Shown here: positions 24,474-31,848 of the stretch, piece by piece
Layout of the letters: each line of letters opens with the position of its first letter
Position numbering within the stretch: the first letter of the stretch is position 1
NCBI GenBank assembly: GCA_017420585.1
Contig: JAFOIT010000058.1
Coordinates: forward strand, 1 to 39,496
Length of the DNA stretch: 39,496 bases
Direction of reading: 5' to 3'
Source: Solobacterium sp.
GTDB lineage: Bacteria > Bacillota_I > Bacilli_A > Erysipelotrichales > Erysipelotrichaceae
Made by a program: the position numbers and the translations under genes
The notes under the pieces: model-generated
Seen by the model: only the letters and a program-made list of their open reading frames with translations
What the model was told of the DNA's origin: nothing
The model's database searches: none

Positions 24474-25749
24474 CCGTCATCGACTTCCTTCCGCCGAAAC
24501 TGCCGGCCGGTCCCGGGATATGCTCTGCCGTATAGACCGGGTCAGCCAGTTCTGTGTCCATCAATGTACAGCCGCGCCTGACCATGCCGGCCCCGAACCG
24601 TTCCCGGATGTCATCACAGGCCTTTTCCAGGCTGCGCAGCCGGTCCCGCCGGTTTTCATCCGTGAACAGGGAAAGCTGCCTGTCGCGGCCAGCCGGCCGC
24701 AGTTCCGTCAGGGTCAGTCCGGCAGCCCGGAGCGGCTTTGTCAGCGTATATTTTTCTTTCAGCAGCGACATGCTCTCGCGCCACAGTTCTTCCCCCAGAT
24801 CCGTAGGCACCGGCAGTTTCCGCTGCACCGTCTGCCATTTCAGGTCATTCGTACGCAGCGCTGCGGCAATTACCCGGCATTCCAGCCCCATCTGCCGCAG
24901 CCGGGCCGACAGCTGTTCCGCCACAATACAGAAGACGGCCGACAGATCGGTGAAACTGTCCGCATCCCGCATCATGGTAACCGTCATGCCGAGTGCTGCC
25001 TGCGGCTTCCGGTATCCGTATGGGGCCACCCTGCCCGGATCCTCTCCCCGGGCCGCCGTCCGCATGATCTCCCCCGGCAGCCCGAACACTTCCCGCAGGG
25101 CGGTTTCCGGATACATTGCCAGATCACCGATTGTATGTACGCCCAGCAGATGCAGTTTCCCGGCGGCGGCCGGACCGACATGCATCAGTTCCCTGACCGG
25201 CCGCGGCCAGACGAGTTCCCGGAAATGATCCCTGCCGATGGTGACGATCTGCCGGGCCCCGGCCATGTCACTGCCGAGCTTGGCAAACACCTTGTTCCAG
25301 GAGATCCCTGCCGAAACCGTCAGGCCCGTCTCCTGTTCGATCCGCCGCATGACCGCTTCCGCCGCCTTGACGGCACTGCCGGCAGAGTCATACAGGGCTG
25401 TGACATCAATCCAGGCTTCATCCAGGCCATACGGTTCCACATACTCTGACCAGTCCGCATAGATTTCCCTGACATATTCCGTCAGCCGCATGTACTCGTC
25501 ATAATCCGGCGGCAGGATCAGCAGGCCCGGGCACTTCTGCACGGCTTCCCGCAGGGTTTCCCCGGTTTTGACACCGGCAGCGGCAGCCGCATCATTCTTG
25601 GCCAGGATAATCCCGTGGCGCCGGCTTGCGTCCCCGCCCACGGCCATGGCCCGGCGGCGCAGTTCCGGCCGTCTGACTTCCTCGATCTGCGCATAGCAGT
25701 GATTGATATCCATGTGTACAACCGTCCGGTCCCTCATCTTCATCTCCAT
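24460..25749 (-). CDS. Y-family DNA polymerase (DinB/UmuC-like)
   Basis: This 429-residue error-prone translesion polymerase has the catalytic Asp in HMDINHCYAQIEE (D14, with steric-gate Y19) and the second acidic pair in YGLDEAWIDVT (D110, E111), then helix-hairpin-helix HVGPAAAGKLHLLGV and a little-finger domain. A beta-clamp motif QLSLF lies at 358-362. The last 65 residues follow the clamp motif and look flexible. The promoter is shared with a divergent LexA-like repressor. Starts at 25749 or 25737 both fit: the first would be leaderless, and the second (MRDRTVVHMDIN) has GGAG 6 nt upstream. Confidence 0.92.
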   Translation of the reverse strand: MEMKMRDRTVVHMDINHCYAQIEEVRRPELRRRAMAVGGDASRRHGIILAKNDAAAAAGVKTGETLREAVQKCPGLLILPPDYDEYMRLTEYVREIYADWSEYVEPYGLDEAWIDVTALYDSAGSAVKAAEAVMRRIEQETGLTVSAGISWNKVFAKLGSDMAGARQIVTIGRDHFRELVWPRPVRELMHVGPAAAGKLHLLGVHTIGDLAMYPETALREVFGLPGEIMRTAARGEDPGRVAPYGYRKPQAALGMTVTMMRDADSFTDLSAVFCIVAEQLSARLRQMGLECRVIAAALRTNDLKWQTVQRKLPVPTDLGEELWRESMSLLKEKYTLTKPLRAAGLTLTELRPAGRDRQLSLFTDENRRDRLRSLEKACDDIRERFGAGMVRRGCTLMDTELADPVYTAEHIPGPAGSFGGRKSMTDGSV

Positions 25750-25757
25750 GCAAGTTG

Positions 25758-25786
25758 ATTATATGTCCGTTTGTTGCGTATATCAA
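25758..25786 (-). promoter_or_regulatory. Promoter of the polymerase operon with operator half-site
   Basis: Minus-strand -35 TTGATA (25781-25786), a 17-nt spacer and -10 TATAAT (25758-25763) form a near-consensus promoter. A half-site GTTGCG/CGCAAC lies in the spacer (25773-25778). Transcription would start within a few bases of the first ATG. Confidence 0.75.
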
Positions 25787-25832
25787 TATTCTGCGCAACA
25801 ATTTGTGAATTATCGATTGTGAAATGTTGCGC
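25773..25832. promoter_or_regulatory. Three GTTGCG-type half-sites: probable operators of the LexA-like repressor
   Basis: GTTGCG at 25773-25778, GCGCAACA at 25793-25800 and TGTTGCGC at 25825-25832 make two inverted pairs. The 6-bp cores are centred 21 bp and 32 bp apart, about two and three helical turns, so all would face the same side of DNA. The first and third half-sites lie inside the two divergent promoter spacers. They differ from the Bacillus LexA box CGAAC-N4-GTTCG. Confidence 0.6.
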
Positions 25833-25845
25833 GTTATATTATAAT
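25817..25845 (+). promoter_or_regulatory. Promoter of the LexA-like repressor gene
   Basis: -35 TTGTGA (25817-25822), a 17-nt spacer and -10 TATAAT (25840-25845). The predicted start of transcription falls on or next to the ATG at 25852, which lacks a Shine-Dalgarno sequence. The half-site TGTTGCGC lies in the spacer, so binding would block this promoter. Confidence 0.75.
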
Positions 25846-25851
25846 AAGCGC

Positions 25852-26445
25852 ATGGAACTGAAACAGCTGATCAGAGAATACAAGCAGAAAACCGGGATCA
25901 CCGACAGTGAGATTGCCCGCCGCACCGGTGTCAGCCGATCGACGGCTGCCCGCTGGAGCAGCGGTGAAATCCGCCGTCTTTCCCCGGAAACCATGGACAG
26001 GCTCAGCCGGATGATGGGCTATAATATCGAGCCGGTGCTCAGGGGGATGGATATTTCCGTTACCATTCCCGTGCTCGGTTACGTTAAGGCCGGCTATGAC
26101 CTGCAGGCCGAAGAGAACTACCTCGGGGAGGAAGAAGTATCCCTGGCCGAGCGCAAAGCCGGTGATTATTACCTGAAAGTCAGCGGTGACTCGATGAACG
26201 GGGCCGGCATCCTGGACGGTTCCCTGGTCCTGGTGCGGCAGTGCAGCCAGGTGGAAAACGGGACGATTGCCGTTGTGCTGGCCGGCGATGAAGTAACCGT
26301 CAAGCGGGTTCTGTACAAGGGCTCCATGATGATTCTTGAAGCTGCCAACCCGGACTATGAGACCAGGTATTTCACGGCCCGTGAGGTCCGCAGCCTGCCG
26401 GTCCGCATTCTCGGCCGGGTTATTTCATGCAAGACATACTTCTGA
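25852..26445 (+). CDS. LexA/UmuD-like self-cleaving transcriptional repressor (HTH + S24 peptidase)
   Basis: This 197-residue protein has an XRE-type helix-turn-helix (14-52: ITDSEIARRTGVSRSTAARW) and an S24 peptidase domain. The cleavage site is Ala80-Gly81 (YVKAGYD), the catalytic Ser is S114 in SGDSMNGAG, and Lys is K151 in EVTVKRV. RecA-stimulated self-cleavage would relieve repression after DNA damage. Gene order, divergent from a Y-family polymerase, with shared half-sites, suggests it controls that operon and itself. I chose 25852 because upstream codons lie inside the promoter. It is a phage cI-like repressor architecture rather than canonical LexA, whose HTH is winged. Confidence 0.88.
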   Translation: MELKQLIREYKQKTGITDSEIARRTGVSRSTAARWSSGEIRRLSPETMDRLSRMMGYNIEPVLRGMDISVTIPVLGYVKAGYDLQAEENYLGEEEVSLAERKAGDYYLKVSGDSMNGAGILDGSLVLVRQCSQVENGTIAVVLAGDEVTVKRVLYKGSMMILEAANPDYETRYFTAREVRSLPVRILGRVISCKTYF

Positions 26446-26507
26446 ACCGGCTGCGGATTGCGTCAGGGAGGAAATGTCATTAATATATTCGGGGAAGGTA
26501 ACCGCAA

Positions 26508-27542
26508 ATGAAAACAAGCGATTTTGATTATGAACTGCCGAAGGAACTGATTGCCCAGACACCCCTGGAAGACAGGACCTCCAGCCGGATGATGGTTGTG
26601 CACAAAAACTCCGGCAGACTGGAGCACCGGCATTTTTTTGATATTCTTGATTATCTGCACAGCGGCGATGTGATTGTCCGCAACAATACCAGGGTCATCC
26701 CGGCCCGGCTGTACGGGATCAAGGAAGGAACCGGGGCCCATGTGGAAGTCCTCCTGCTGCGGCAGGAACCGGACGATGTCTGGGAGTGCCTGGTCGGCAA
26801 TGCCCGGACTGTCAAGCCGGATACGGTCGTCTCCTTTCACGACGGCCGCCTGAAAGCCAGGTGTGTCGGTGTCGGTGACAAGGGCATCCGGAAAATGAAG
26901 ATGCTGTATGACGGGATTTTCACGGAGATTCTCGATCAGCTCGGCACCGTGCCGCTGCCGCCGTATATCCGCGAGAAACTGGATGATCCCAACCGCTACC
27001 AGACCGTCTATGCCCGGGTTGACGGTTCCGCTGCCGCCCCGACCGCCGGCCTGCACTTCACCCCGGAGATTTTCCGGAAGCTGGAGGAAAAAGGCGTGCA
27101 GATCGTCGATGTCACCCTGCATGTCGGCCTGGGTACGTTCCGGCCGATGGACACGGAGAATATCGAAGAGCACATCATGCATTCGGAAGTCTATTACATG
27201 TCTGCCGAAGCTGCCGAAACCCTGAACCTGGCCAAGGCGGAAGGCCGCCGCATTGTCGCCGTCGGCACCACCTCCGTACGGACCCTGGAATCGGTATGGA
27301 ACCGGTTCGGCAGATTTGCAGAATGCTCCGGGGAAACCACCCTGTTTATCTATCCGGGCTATGAGTGGCACACCATCGACTGTATGCTGACAAATTTCCA
27401 CCTGCCGAAATCCACACTGATCATGATGATTGCTTCCTATGCCGGCCAGGAACTGGTGTTCAAGGCATATGAGGAAGCGGTCAGGGAGCGCTATCGTTTC
27501 TTCTCCTTCGGAGACTGCATGTTCATAACTGATGAAGACTGA
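26508..27542 (+). CDS. queA: S-adenosylmethionine:tRNA ribosyltransferase-isomerase
   Basis: This 344-residue enzyme transfers the ribosyl part of SAM to 7-aminomethyl-7-deazaguanine in tRNA, making epoxyqueuosine. Sequence landmarks are FDYELPKELIAQTPLEDRTSSRM at the start, VRNNTRVIPARLYG, AAPTAGLHFTPE, VTLHVGLGTFRP and MLTNFHLPKSTLIMM near the end, at normal QueA length. It is followed by queH with an 11-nt overlap, so two successive steps of queuosine synthesis are coupled. It starts 62 nt after the repressor gene and may be co-transcribed with it. Confidence 0.96.
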   Translation: MKTSDFDYELPKELIAQTPLEDRTSSRMMVVHKNSGRLEHRHFFDILDYLHSGDVIVRNNTRVIPARLYGIKEGTGAHVEVLLLRQEPDDVWECLVGNARTVKPDTVVSFHDGRLKARCVGVGDKGIRKMKMLYDGIFTEILDQLGTVPLPPYIREKLDDPNRYQTVYARVDGSAAAPTAGLHFTPEIFRKLEEKGVQIVDVTLHVGLGTFRPMDTENIEEHIMHSEVYYMSAEAAETLNLAKAEGRRIVAVGTTSVRTLESVWNRFGRFAECSGETTLFIYPGYEWHTIDCMLTNFHLPKSTLIMMIASYAGQELVFKAYEEAVRERYRFFSFGDCMFITDED

Positions 27543-28218
27543 CGAATATTGGGAATACCTGCAGAAACGCAGGCAGATGAACAAGACAAATTACTATCTG
27601 GAATCACTGCGGGAAATCGAACAGATCCGCCGGGAATTTGACCATAAGCCGCGGCTGCTGCTGCATGCCTGCTGCGCTGTCTGTGCCGGCTGGCCGCTTG
27701 AATTTCTCTGTGATGTTTTTGCTATTACAATCTACTATGCCAACTCGAATATCTGGCCGGCCGCGGAATACAGCCGGCGGCTGGCGGAACTGGAGCGCTT
27801 CGTAAAGGAAGTCTACGGGGATGCCGTCGACATCATTGTCCCGCCGTATGACAATGCCGCCTACACAAAGAAACTGGAACCGCTGAAGGACGATCCCGAA
27901 GGCTTCCGGCGGTGCTTCCTGTGTTATGCCGAACGCATGGGTGAAGCCTACCGGTATGCGGCTGAGCATGGCTTTGATTACTTCACTACCGTCATGTCTT
28001 CCTCCCGCCAGAAAGACAGCCAGAAAATCAATGAAACCGGCCGGGCCCTGTCAGCCAGATGGCCGCAGGTCAGATACTTCTACTCCGACTTCAAGAAAAA
28101 AGGCGGCCAGGAACGCCGCGACGAGCTCGCCGCCGAGCATCACCTGTACCGCCAGGATTACTGCGGATGCATCTATTCGTGGGAAGAACGCTTCCTGCCC
28201 GATCTGAAAAGCCGCTGA
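27532..28218 (+). CDS. queH: Epoxyqueuosine reductase QueH
   Basis: This 228-residue protein reduces epoxyqueuosine to queuosine in tRNA, the last step of the pathway, and is the non-cobalamin alternative to QueG. The Fe-S/metal cysteines of the family are present: HACCAVC (C47, C48), CFLC (C128, C131), and the late DYCGC. Also visible are YYANSNIWP and a TTVMSSSRQKD block. The first ATG (27532) overlaps the end of queA and has no clear ribosome site; a second ATG at 27577 (MNKTNYYLESL) matches the usual QueH start better. The start is therefore uncertain by 15 codons. Confidence 0.93.
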   Translation: MKTDEYWEYLQKRRQMNKTNYYLESLREIEQIRREFDHKPRLLLHACCAVCAGWPLEFLCDVFAITIYYANSNIWPAAEYSRRLAELERFVKEVYGDAVDIIVPPYDNAAYTKKLEPLKDDPEGFRRCFLCYAERMGEAYRYAAEHGFDYFTTVMSSSRQKDSQKINETGRALSARWPQVRYFYSDFKKKGGQERRDELAAEHHLYRQDYCGCIYSWEERFLPDLKSR

Positions 28219-28245
28219 CTGTCATCACAGCCGGCGGCTTTTTTT
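28207..28245. terminator. Intrinsic terminator after queH
   Basis: AAAAGCCGC and GCGGCTTTT form the outer stem, with the queH stop codon inside the hairpin, followed by seven T residues on the plus strand. On the minus strand it ends in TTTTCAG and could weakly stop the flavodoxin transcript. Confidence 0.75.
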
Positions 28246-28252
28246 GATTCAC

Positions 28253-28741
28253 TTACTGGACTTTGAGGGCCTGCTCGGCAAATCTCTTGCCGTAGGTGAC
28301 AAACAGATCCCGGAATGTTTCCGCGCCCATGGTGCTGACTTCCACCGGACCGTAATGGATGACCGGCGCACCCTTGGAACCGCCGCCGGAATAGAACAGC
28401 ATGCCGAAGACCAGGATATGTTCCGCAATCCGCATGATGGTCAGATCAGCGCCGCCGTGGATGTACTGTTCGGTTGCGAAGGCACCGCCCAGCTTGCCGG
28501 CCAGGCCCAGCTTGCCGGCCCGCTTCTCGAGGAACTCATAGAACGCTGCGGTCGGACCGCCCATGTATGTCGGGCAGCCGAAGATCAGTGCGCCGCTTTC
28601 CCGGGCATATGCTTCGTCAATATCATCGATATGGAAGGTCCGGGCTTCCACGCCTTCAACCTGCTGCAGGCCTTCGGCAATGTAACCGGCCACGGTTGCG
28701 GTGTTGCTGGTTTTTGAATCATAAATGACTGCGATTTTCAT
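28253..28741 (-). CDS. Flavodoxin-family protein
   Basis: This 162-residue protein has a flavodoxin-like fold: FMN phosphate loop YDSKTSNTATVAGYIAEGL at residues 7-25, GALIFGCPTYMGGPTAAFYEFLE near 50-72 and a Gly-rich loop YSGGGSKG near 117. It resembles WrbA-type NAD(P)H:quinone oxidoreductases more than short electron-transfer flavodoxins. Its start lies 1 nt after the end of the upstream SDR gene, so the two are one operon. Confidence 0.88.
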   Translation of the reverse strand: MKIAVIYDSKTSNTATVAGYIAEGLQQVEGVEARTFHIDDIDEAYARESGALIFGCPTYMGGPTAAFYEFLEKRAGKLGLAGKLGGAFATEQYIHGGADLTIMRIAEHILVFGMLFYSGGGSKGAPVIHYGPVEVSTMGAETFRDLFVTYGKRFAEQALKVQ

Positions 28742-28742
28742 G

Positions 28743-29492
28743 TTATCCTCCTCGTTTTATCCTTGCCAATAATATCTTACGAATTCCCCGCGGCAGCAAT
28801 AAACCTGCCCGGTCAAACAGTCTGCCGATGTAGACCGGCCGCTGCCGCTGCAGGGCCCTGTAAGCCTGTACGGCTGCCTGTTCTGCCGTGATGGCAGTGA
28901 AGTTCCGGCGGCTGTTTGCCTTGGCCAGAAAGCCGGTGTCCACCTGTCCCGGGCAGTAGCACACCACATGCACACCCGTGCCTTTCAGTTCTTCCGCCAG
29001 TGCTTCGCTGTAGCTGAGGACAAAGGCCTTGGAAGCGTAATAGCCGGCCATGTACGGACCCGGCTGAAATGCCGCCATGGAAGCGATATTCAGAATCGTC
29101 CCCTCACCCCGGGCAACCATGTCCCGCGCAAACAGTTTTGTCAGGCTCATCATGGCCGCGTCATTGAGCATGACCATGGCTTCCTCGTCGGCAACCGGAA
29201 TCTCCCAGCTGCGCCCGCAGAAGCCAACGCCGGCATTGTTGACCAGTACATCAACACCGATTTTCTCTTCCTGCAGTTTCCGGTACAGCCTGCCGGCACT
29301 TCCCGGCTGTGACAGGTCCGCCTGCACGGCCAGGGCCGGCAGCCGGTATGCCGCTTTGATTTCCGCCGCGGCCTGTTCCAGTTTTTCCCTGTTCCGGGCC
29401 ACAAGCACCGGCCGGTACCCATGGGCAGCCATGACAGAGGCCAGGGCCCTGCCGATACCTTCTGTCCCGCCTGTAATCAATACGCTTTTCAT
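28743..29492 (-). CDS. Short-chain dehydrogenase/reductase
   Basis: This 249-residue NAD(P)-dependent oxidoreductase has the classical SDR layout: TGGTEGIG coenzyme loop (7-14), NNAGVG, catalytic Ser in LNIASMAAF and Tyr-x-x-x-Lys in YYASKAF. The substrate is unknown. I chose the ATG at 29492 (MKSVLITGG) because the open frame above it overlaps a -10 box, TACAAT (29499-29504), and no ribosome site is visible; the transcript may be leaderless. It forms an operon with the flavodoxin gene. Confidence 0.88.
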   Translation of the reverse strand: MKSVLITGGTEGIGRALASVMAAHGYRPVLVARNREKLEQAAAEIKAAYRLPALAVQADLSQPGSAGRLYRKLQEEKIGVDVLVNNAGVGFCGRSWEIPVADEEAMVMLNDAAMMSLTKLFARDMVARGEGTILNIASMAAFQPGPYMAGYYASKAFVLSYSEALAEELKGTGVHVVCYCPGQVDTGFLAKANSRRNFTAITAEQAAVQAYRALQRQRPVYIGRLFDRAGLLLPRGIRKILLARIKRGG

Positions 29493-29505
29493 ATATTCAT
29501 TGTAC

Positions 29506-29530
29506 AAGGAAAAGGGAGCCCGCGCTCCCC
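29506..29530 (-). terminator. Intrinsic terminator after the 108-residue helical-protein gene
   Basis: On the minus strand GGGAGC-GCGG-GCTCCC forms a stem followed by TTTTCCTT, just past the stop codon at 29537. It separates the tetR pair from the SDR gene. Confidence 0.75.
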
Positions 29531-29536
29531 TGTCAA

Positions 29537-29863
29537 TCAGTTTTCGTCCAGTGCTTTCAGCTGCTCGTTCAGCAGTTCAATCACTTTTGTATTGGACCGC
29601 AGGATATCGAGTACATCCCCGACCCCGTTCATGGATTCACCTTTTTCGACATACTTGAAATAAGCTTCTCCCAGCCGGGTATATGCCTTGGTGACATTGC
29701 GCTGATGCTGGCCGATCTGCGAACGGAGCTCCATCTTGCGCCGCTCTTTATTTACCGTGCCGGACCATTCCTTTGTACTGTTTTCAACAATTTTCGCCGC
29801 CTTGCTTACAGCTTCTTCGAATGTTCCCTGAAGTTCATCGATTGTTTTTTTGATATCTGCCAT
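29537..29863 (-). CDS. Small helical protein linked to a TetR-type regulator
   Basis: This 108-residue, highly charged protein has no TM segment and is predicted to be almost fully helical: an N-terminal amphipathic helix (IDELQGTFEEAVSKAAKIVE), a Lys/Arg-rich centre and a C-terminal coiled-coil-like end (VIELLNEQLKALDEN). It begins 2 nt after the tetR stop codon, so they are co-transcribed. I do not recognise a family; a phasin-like or structural role is possible but unsupported. Confidence 0.7.
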   Translation of the reverse strand: MADIKKTIDELQGTFEEAVSKAAKIVENSTKEWSGTVNKERRKMELRSQIGQHQRNVTKAYTRLGEAYFKYVEKGESMNGVGDVLDILRSNTKVIELLNEQLKALDEN

Positions 29864-29865
29864 GT

Positions 29866-30429
29866 TTACTCCTTCCCGGATCTAATCAGACTCTCAATGA
29901 TTTTCTTGATTTCTTCCCCGGTTGCCTCACTCTGGGCAGCCAGGTCTGCCATGCCCCCGATAATTGCCTCAGCAAACAGTTTCGGGCTGAGAATATTCAG
30001 TTTGCGGCTGCTGTTGCCTTCCTTCAGAAGTTCCTCCAGTACCGAAGAGGCAGTCTTCTTCGCTTCATCCACGCTCCGGCTGGCCAGGATCGACAGGTCG
30101 ATATCATCGTTGTCGCCCCTGAGTTTTTCCCACATCTGCCGGAAGGAAAGAATCGAATCTTCAATGAAAGCATCCAGGCGCTGGTCAAATTCATCCTGCC
30201 GCAGAGACCGCTCAATGGACCGGCGGAAATCCAGATTATACTTTTCACTGATGGCGTCTATCACGTCATCCTTGGATTCGAAATAGTAGTAGAACAGACC
30301 TTTGGCAACGTCCATCTCCTTGACAATCGCATTGATTGTCGTTTCCACTATGCCGTTCTCCCGGAACAGTTTCTCTGCCGCCGCGACAAATTCATCCCGC
30401 CGGATTTCACTGTCCTTGCTTTCCCGCAT
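29866..30429 (-). CDS. TetR/AcrR-family transcriptional regulator
   Basis: This 187-residue protein has an N-terminal TetR helix-turn-helix (residues 12-58: AAEKLFRENGIVETTINAIVK ... KGLFYYYFESKDDVIDAI) and a helical ligand-binding C-terminus. The start follows GGTGGAGGTGA. A 19-bp palindrome (30461-30479) overlaps the likely -35 region TTGACC on its own strand, so it probably represses itself, and it could also affect the divergent methyltransferase gene. The ligand is unknown. Confidence 0.92.
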   Translation of the reverse strand: MRESKDSEIRRDEFVAAAEKLFRENGIVETTINAIVKEMDVAKGLFYYYFESKDDVIDAISEKYNLDFRRSIERSLRQDEFDQRLDAFIEDSILSFRQMWEKLRGDNDDIDLSILASRSVDEAKKTASSVLEELLKEGNSSRKLNILSPKLFAEAIIGGMADLAAQSEATGEEIKKIIESLIRSGKE

Positions 30430-30460
30430 GATTGTCTCACCTCCACCCTCAGAGTACCAT

Positions 30461-30479
30461 TTGACTGACCGTCGGTCAA
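30461..30479. promoter_or_regulatory. Probable TetR-type operator
   Basis: TTGACTGAC-C-GTCGGTCAA: arms match at 8 of 9 positions. The size, dyad and location between divergent genes fit a TetR dimer site. On the minus strand it contains TTGACC, a -35 element 17 nt from TACTCT. Confidence 0.7.
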
Positions 30480-30498
30480 GACTGTTTTCCGGCAGTTA

Positions 30499-30507
30499 TG
30501 CTATACT
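30499..30507 (+). promoter_or_regulatory. Extended -10 promoter for the rRNA methyltransferase gene
   Basis: TGCTATACT ends 6 nt before the ATG at 30514 and no ribosome site is present, so the message is predicted to start at or next to the start codon. Confidence 0.55.
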
Positions 30508-30513
30508 CTCCGT

Positions 30514-31299
30514 ATGAAACTTCTATGCCCTGTTTGCGGACAGGAACTGCACCGTGTTGACCGGCGGGTCTGCTGCGCGCAGAATCATTCCTTTGATTAT
30601 GCCCGGCAGGGATATCTGAACCTGGCCCTGCGTGCCAGAGCCGGCTCCGGGGATGAAAAACGGATGGTCACGGCCCGCACAGATTTTCTGCATACCGGGG
30701 CCTACGGTTTTCTGCGGGATACCCTTTGCGCGTGGATCAGCGAGGAAAAGCCGGAGGTGCTGGCGGACCTCGGGTGCGGGGAAGGTTATTACACAAGTGC
30801 TTTCCCGGTCAGGGAAAAATACGGTTTTGACCTGTCCAAGGATGCCCTGAGATACGCTGCGGCGCATGATAAAACAACCGCCTATATCGTCGCCTCAACC
30901 AGCCGCCTGCCATTGCCCGATGCCTGTGCGGATATGGCCGTCATCTGCTTCGCCCCGGTCTTTGAAAAGGAAATCTGCCGGATCCTGAAAGACGGCGGCT
31001 CGTTCCTGACCGTAACCCCGGGGCCGGACCACCTGCTGGAAATGAAAGCTGTCCTGTACGAACACCCCTACCGAAATCCGGAAAAATCCGGTGTCTCCTT
31101 TGCGCCGGAGAAAGAAGAGATCATCCGGCAGACCTTCCGGGCGGGATCACAGGAACTGGCAGCCCTGCTGACCATGACACCTTATTTCTACCGCACCAGT
31201 CCGGAAGCCGCAGCCAGGCTGAACACCTGCGGGGAACTGCAGGTGACAGCCGAATTCATTCTCCGGTTATACAGAAAAAAGTCACCTGCCCTCTTGTGA
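30514..31299 (+). CDS. 23S rRNA (guanine-N1) methyltransferase, RlmA family
   Basis: This 261-residue protein begins with the RlmA zinc finger (C5, C8, C20/C21, H25) followed by DYARQGYLNL, then a Rossmann SAM-binding domain with LADLGCGEGYYT (motif I), a late acidic residue in GFDLS and CFAPVF. Family members methylate G745 (RlmA-I) or G748 (RlmA-II/TlrB) in hairpin 35 of 23S rRNA; the Gram-positive TlrB form confers some macrolide tolerance. Which guanine is modified here cannot be told. The start shows no Shine-Dalgarno sequence. Confidence 0.88.
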   Translation: MKLLCPVCGQELHRVDRRVCCAQNHSFDYARQGYLNLALRARAGSGDEKRMVTARTDFLHTGAYGFLRDTLCAWISEEKPEVLADLGCGEGYYTSAFPVREKYGFDLSKDALRYAAAHDKTTAYIVASTSRLPLPDACADMAVICFAPVFEKEICRILKDGGSFLTVTPGPDHLLEMKAVLYEHPYRNPEKSGVSFAPEKEEIIRQTFRAGSQELAALLTMTPYFYRTSPEAAARLNTCGELQVTAEFILRLYRKKSPALL

Positions 31300-31308
31300 G
31301 CAGGTGAC
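31275..31308 (-). terminator. Intrinsic terminator between convergent methyltransferase and fumarase genes
   Basis: GTCACCTGC and GCAGGTGAC form a 9-bp stem with the methyltransferase stop codon in the loop. On the minus strand it is followed by TTTTTT, so it mainly ends the fumarase transcript. On the plus strand only GTTCTTT follows. Confidence 0.8.
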
Positions 31309-31320
31309 GTTCTTTCGGTA

Positions 31321-31848
31321 TTATTCGTCGTAGATATCGTTGCCGAGAGTGTCCACGCCGACAAAGCACGGGAAGTCTTCGACGGTCAGACGGACAATCG
31401 CTTCACTGAGCAGTTCCTCAAACGCAACGGGTTCTGCTTTTTTGATGCTCTGGGAAAGCAGGGCGCCGGCCCCGCCGACAGCCACAAAGTTAATGGCCTG
31501 GTTGCGGATGATTGCGTCAACCACCTCTTTGGAGCGCCGGCCCTTGCCGATCATGCCGGCAAGCCCGTCATCCAGCAGTTCCGGGGCATACGGGTCCATA
31601 CGCGTGGCGGTTGTCGGTCCGGCTGAACCGACGGCATGACCCGGTTTCGGCGGCGTCGGTCCGACATAGTAGACAATCGCGTCCTTGACATCAAACGGAT
31701 AAGGTTCCCCTTTTTCCCGCAGTTCATGGAGCCGTTTATGGGCAGCGTCCCTGGCGGTATAGATAATACCGGTCAGATATACTTCATCCCCGGCCCGCAG
31801 TTTTTTCCTGGTTTCCAGGTCCATCGGCAGCTTGATATTGTACTTCAT
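31321..31848 (-). CDS. fumB: Class I fumarate hydratase, beta subunit
   Basis: This 175-residue protein corresponds to the C-terminal domain of class I fumarases: DEVYLTGIIYTARDAAHKRL, YVGPTPPKPGHAVGSAGPTTATRMDPY and GKGRRS, then CFVGVDTLGND. With the alpha subunit it forms an oxygen-sensitive 4Fe-4S enzyme converting fumarate and malate. Tartrate dehydratase is the close alternative. Its ATG follows the alpha stop as TGAATG, so translation is coupled. Confidence 0.92.
   Translation of the reverse strand: MKYNIKLPMDLETRKKLRAGDEVYLTGIIYTARDAAHKRLHELREKGEPYPFDVKDAIVYYVGPTPPKPGHAVGSAGPTTATRMDPYAPELLDDGLAGMIGKGRRSKEVVDAIIRNQAINFVAVGGAGALLSQSIKKAEPVAFEELLSEAIVRLTVEDFPCFVGVDTLGNDIYDE

Noticed and set aside
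28253-29492. SDR-flavodoxin pair as part of the tetR operon
   Set aside because: A clear intrinsic terminator and a new -10 box separate the SDR gene from the tetR pair.
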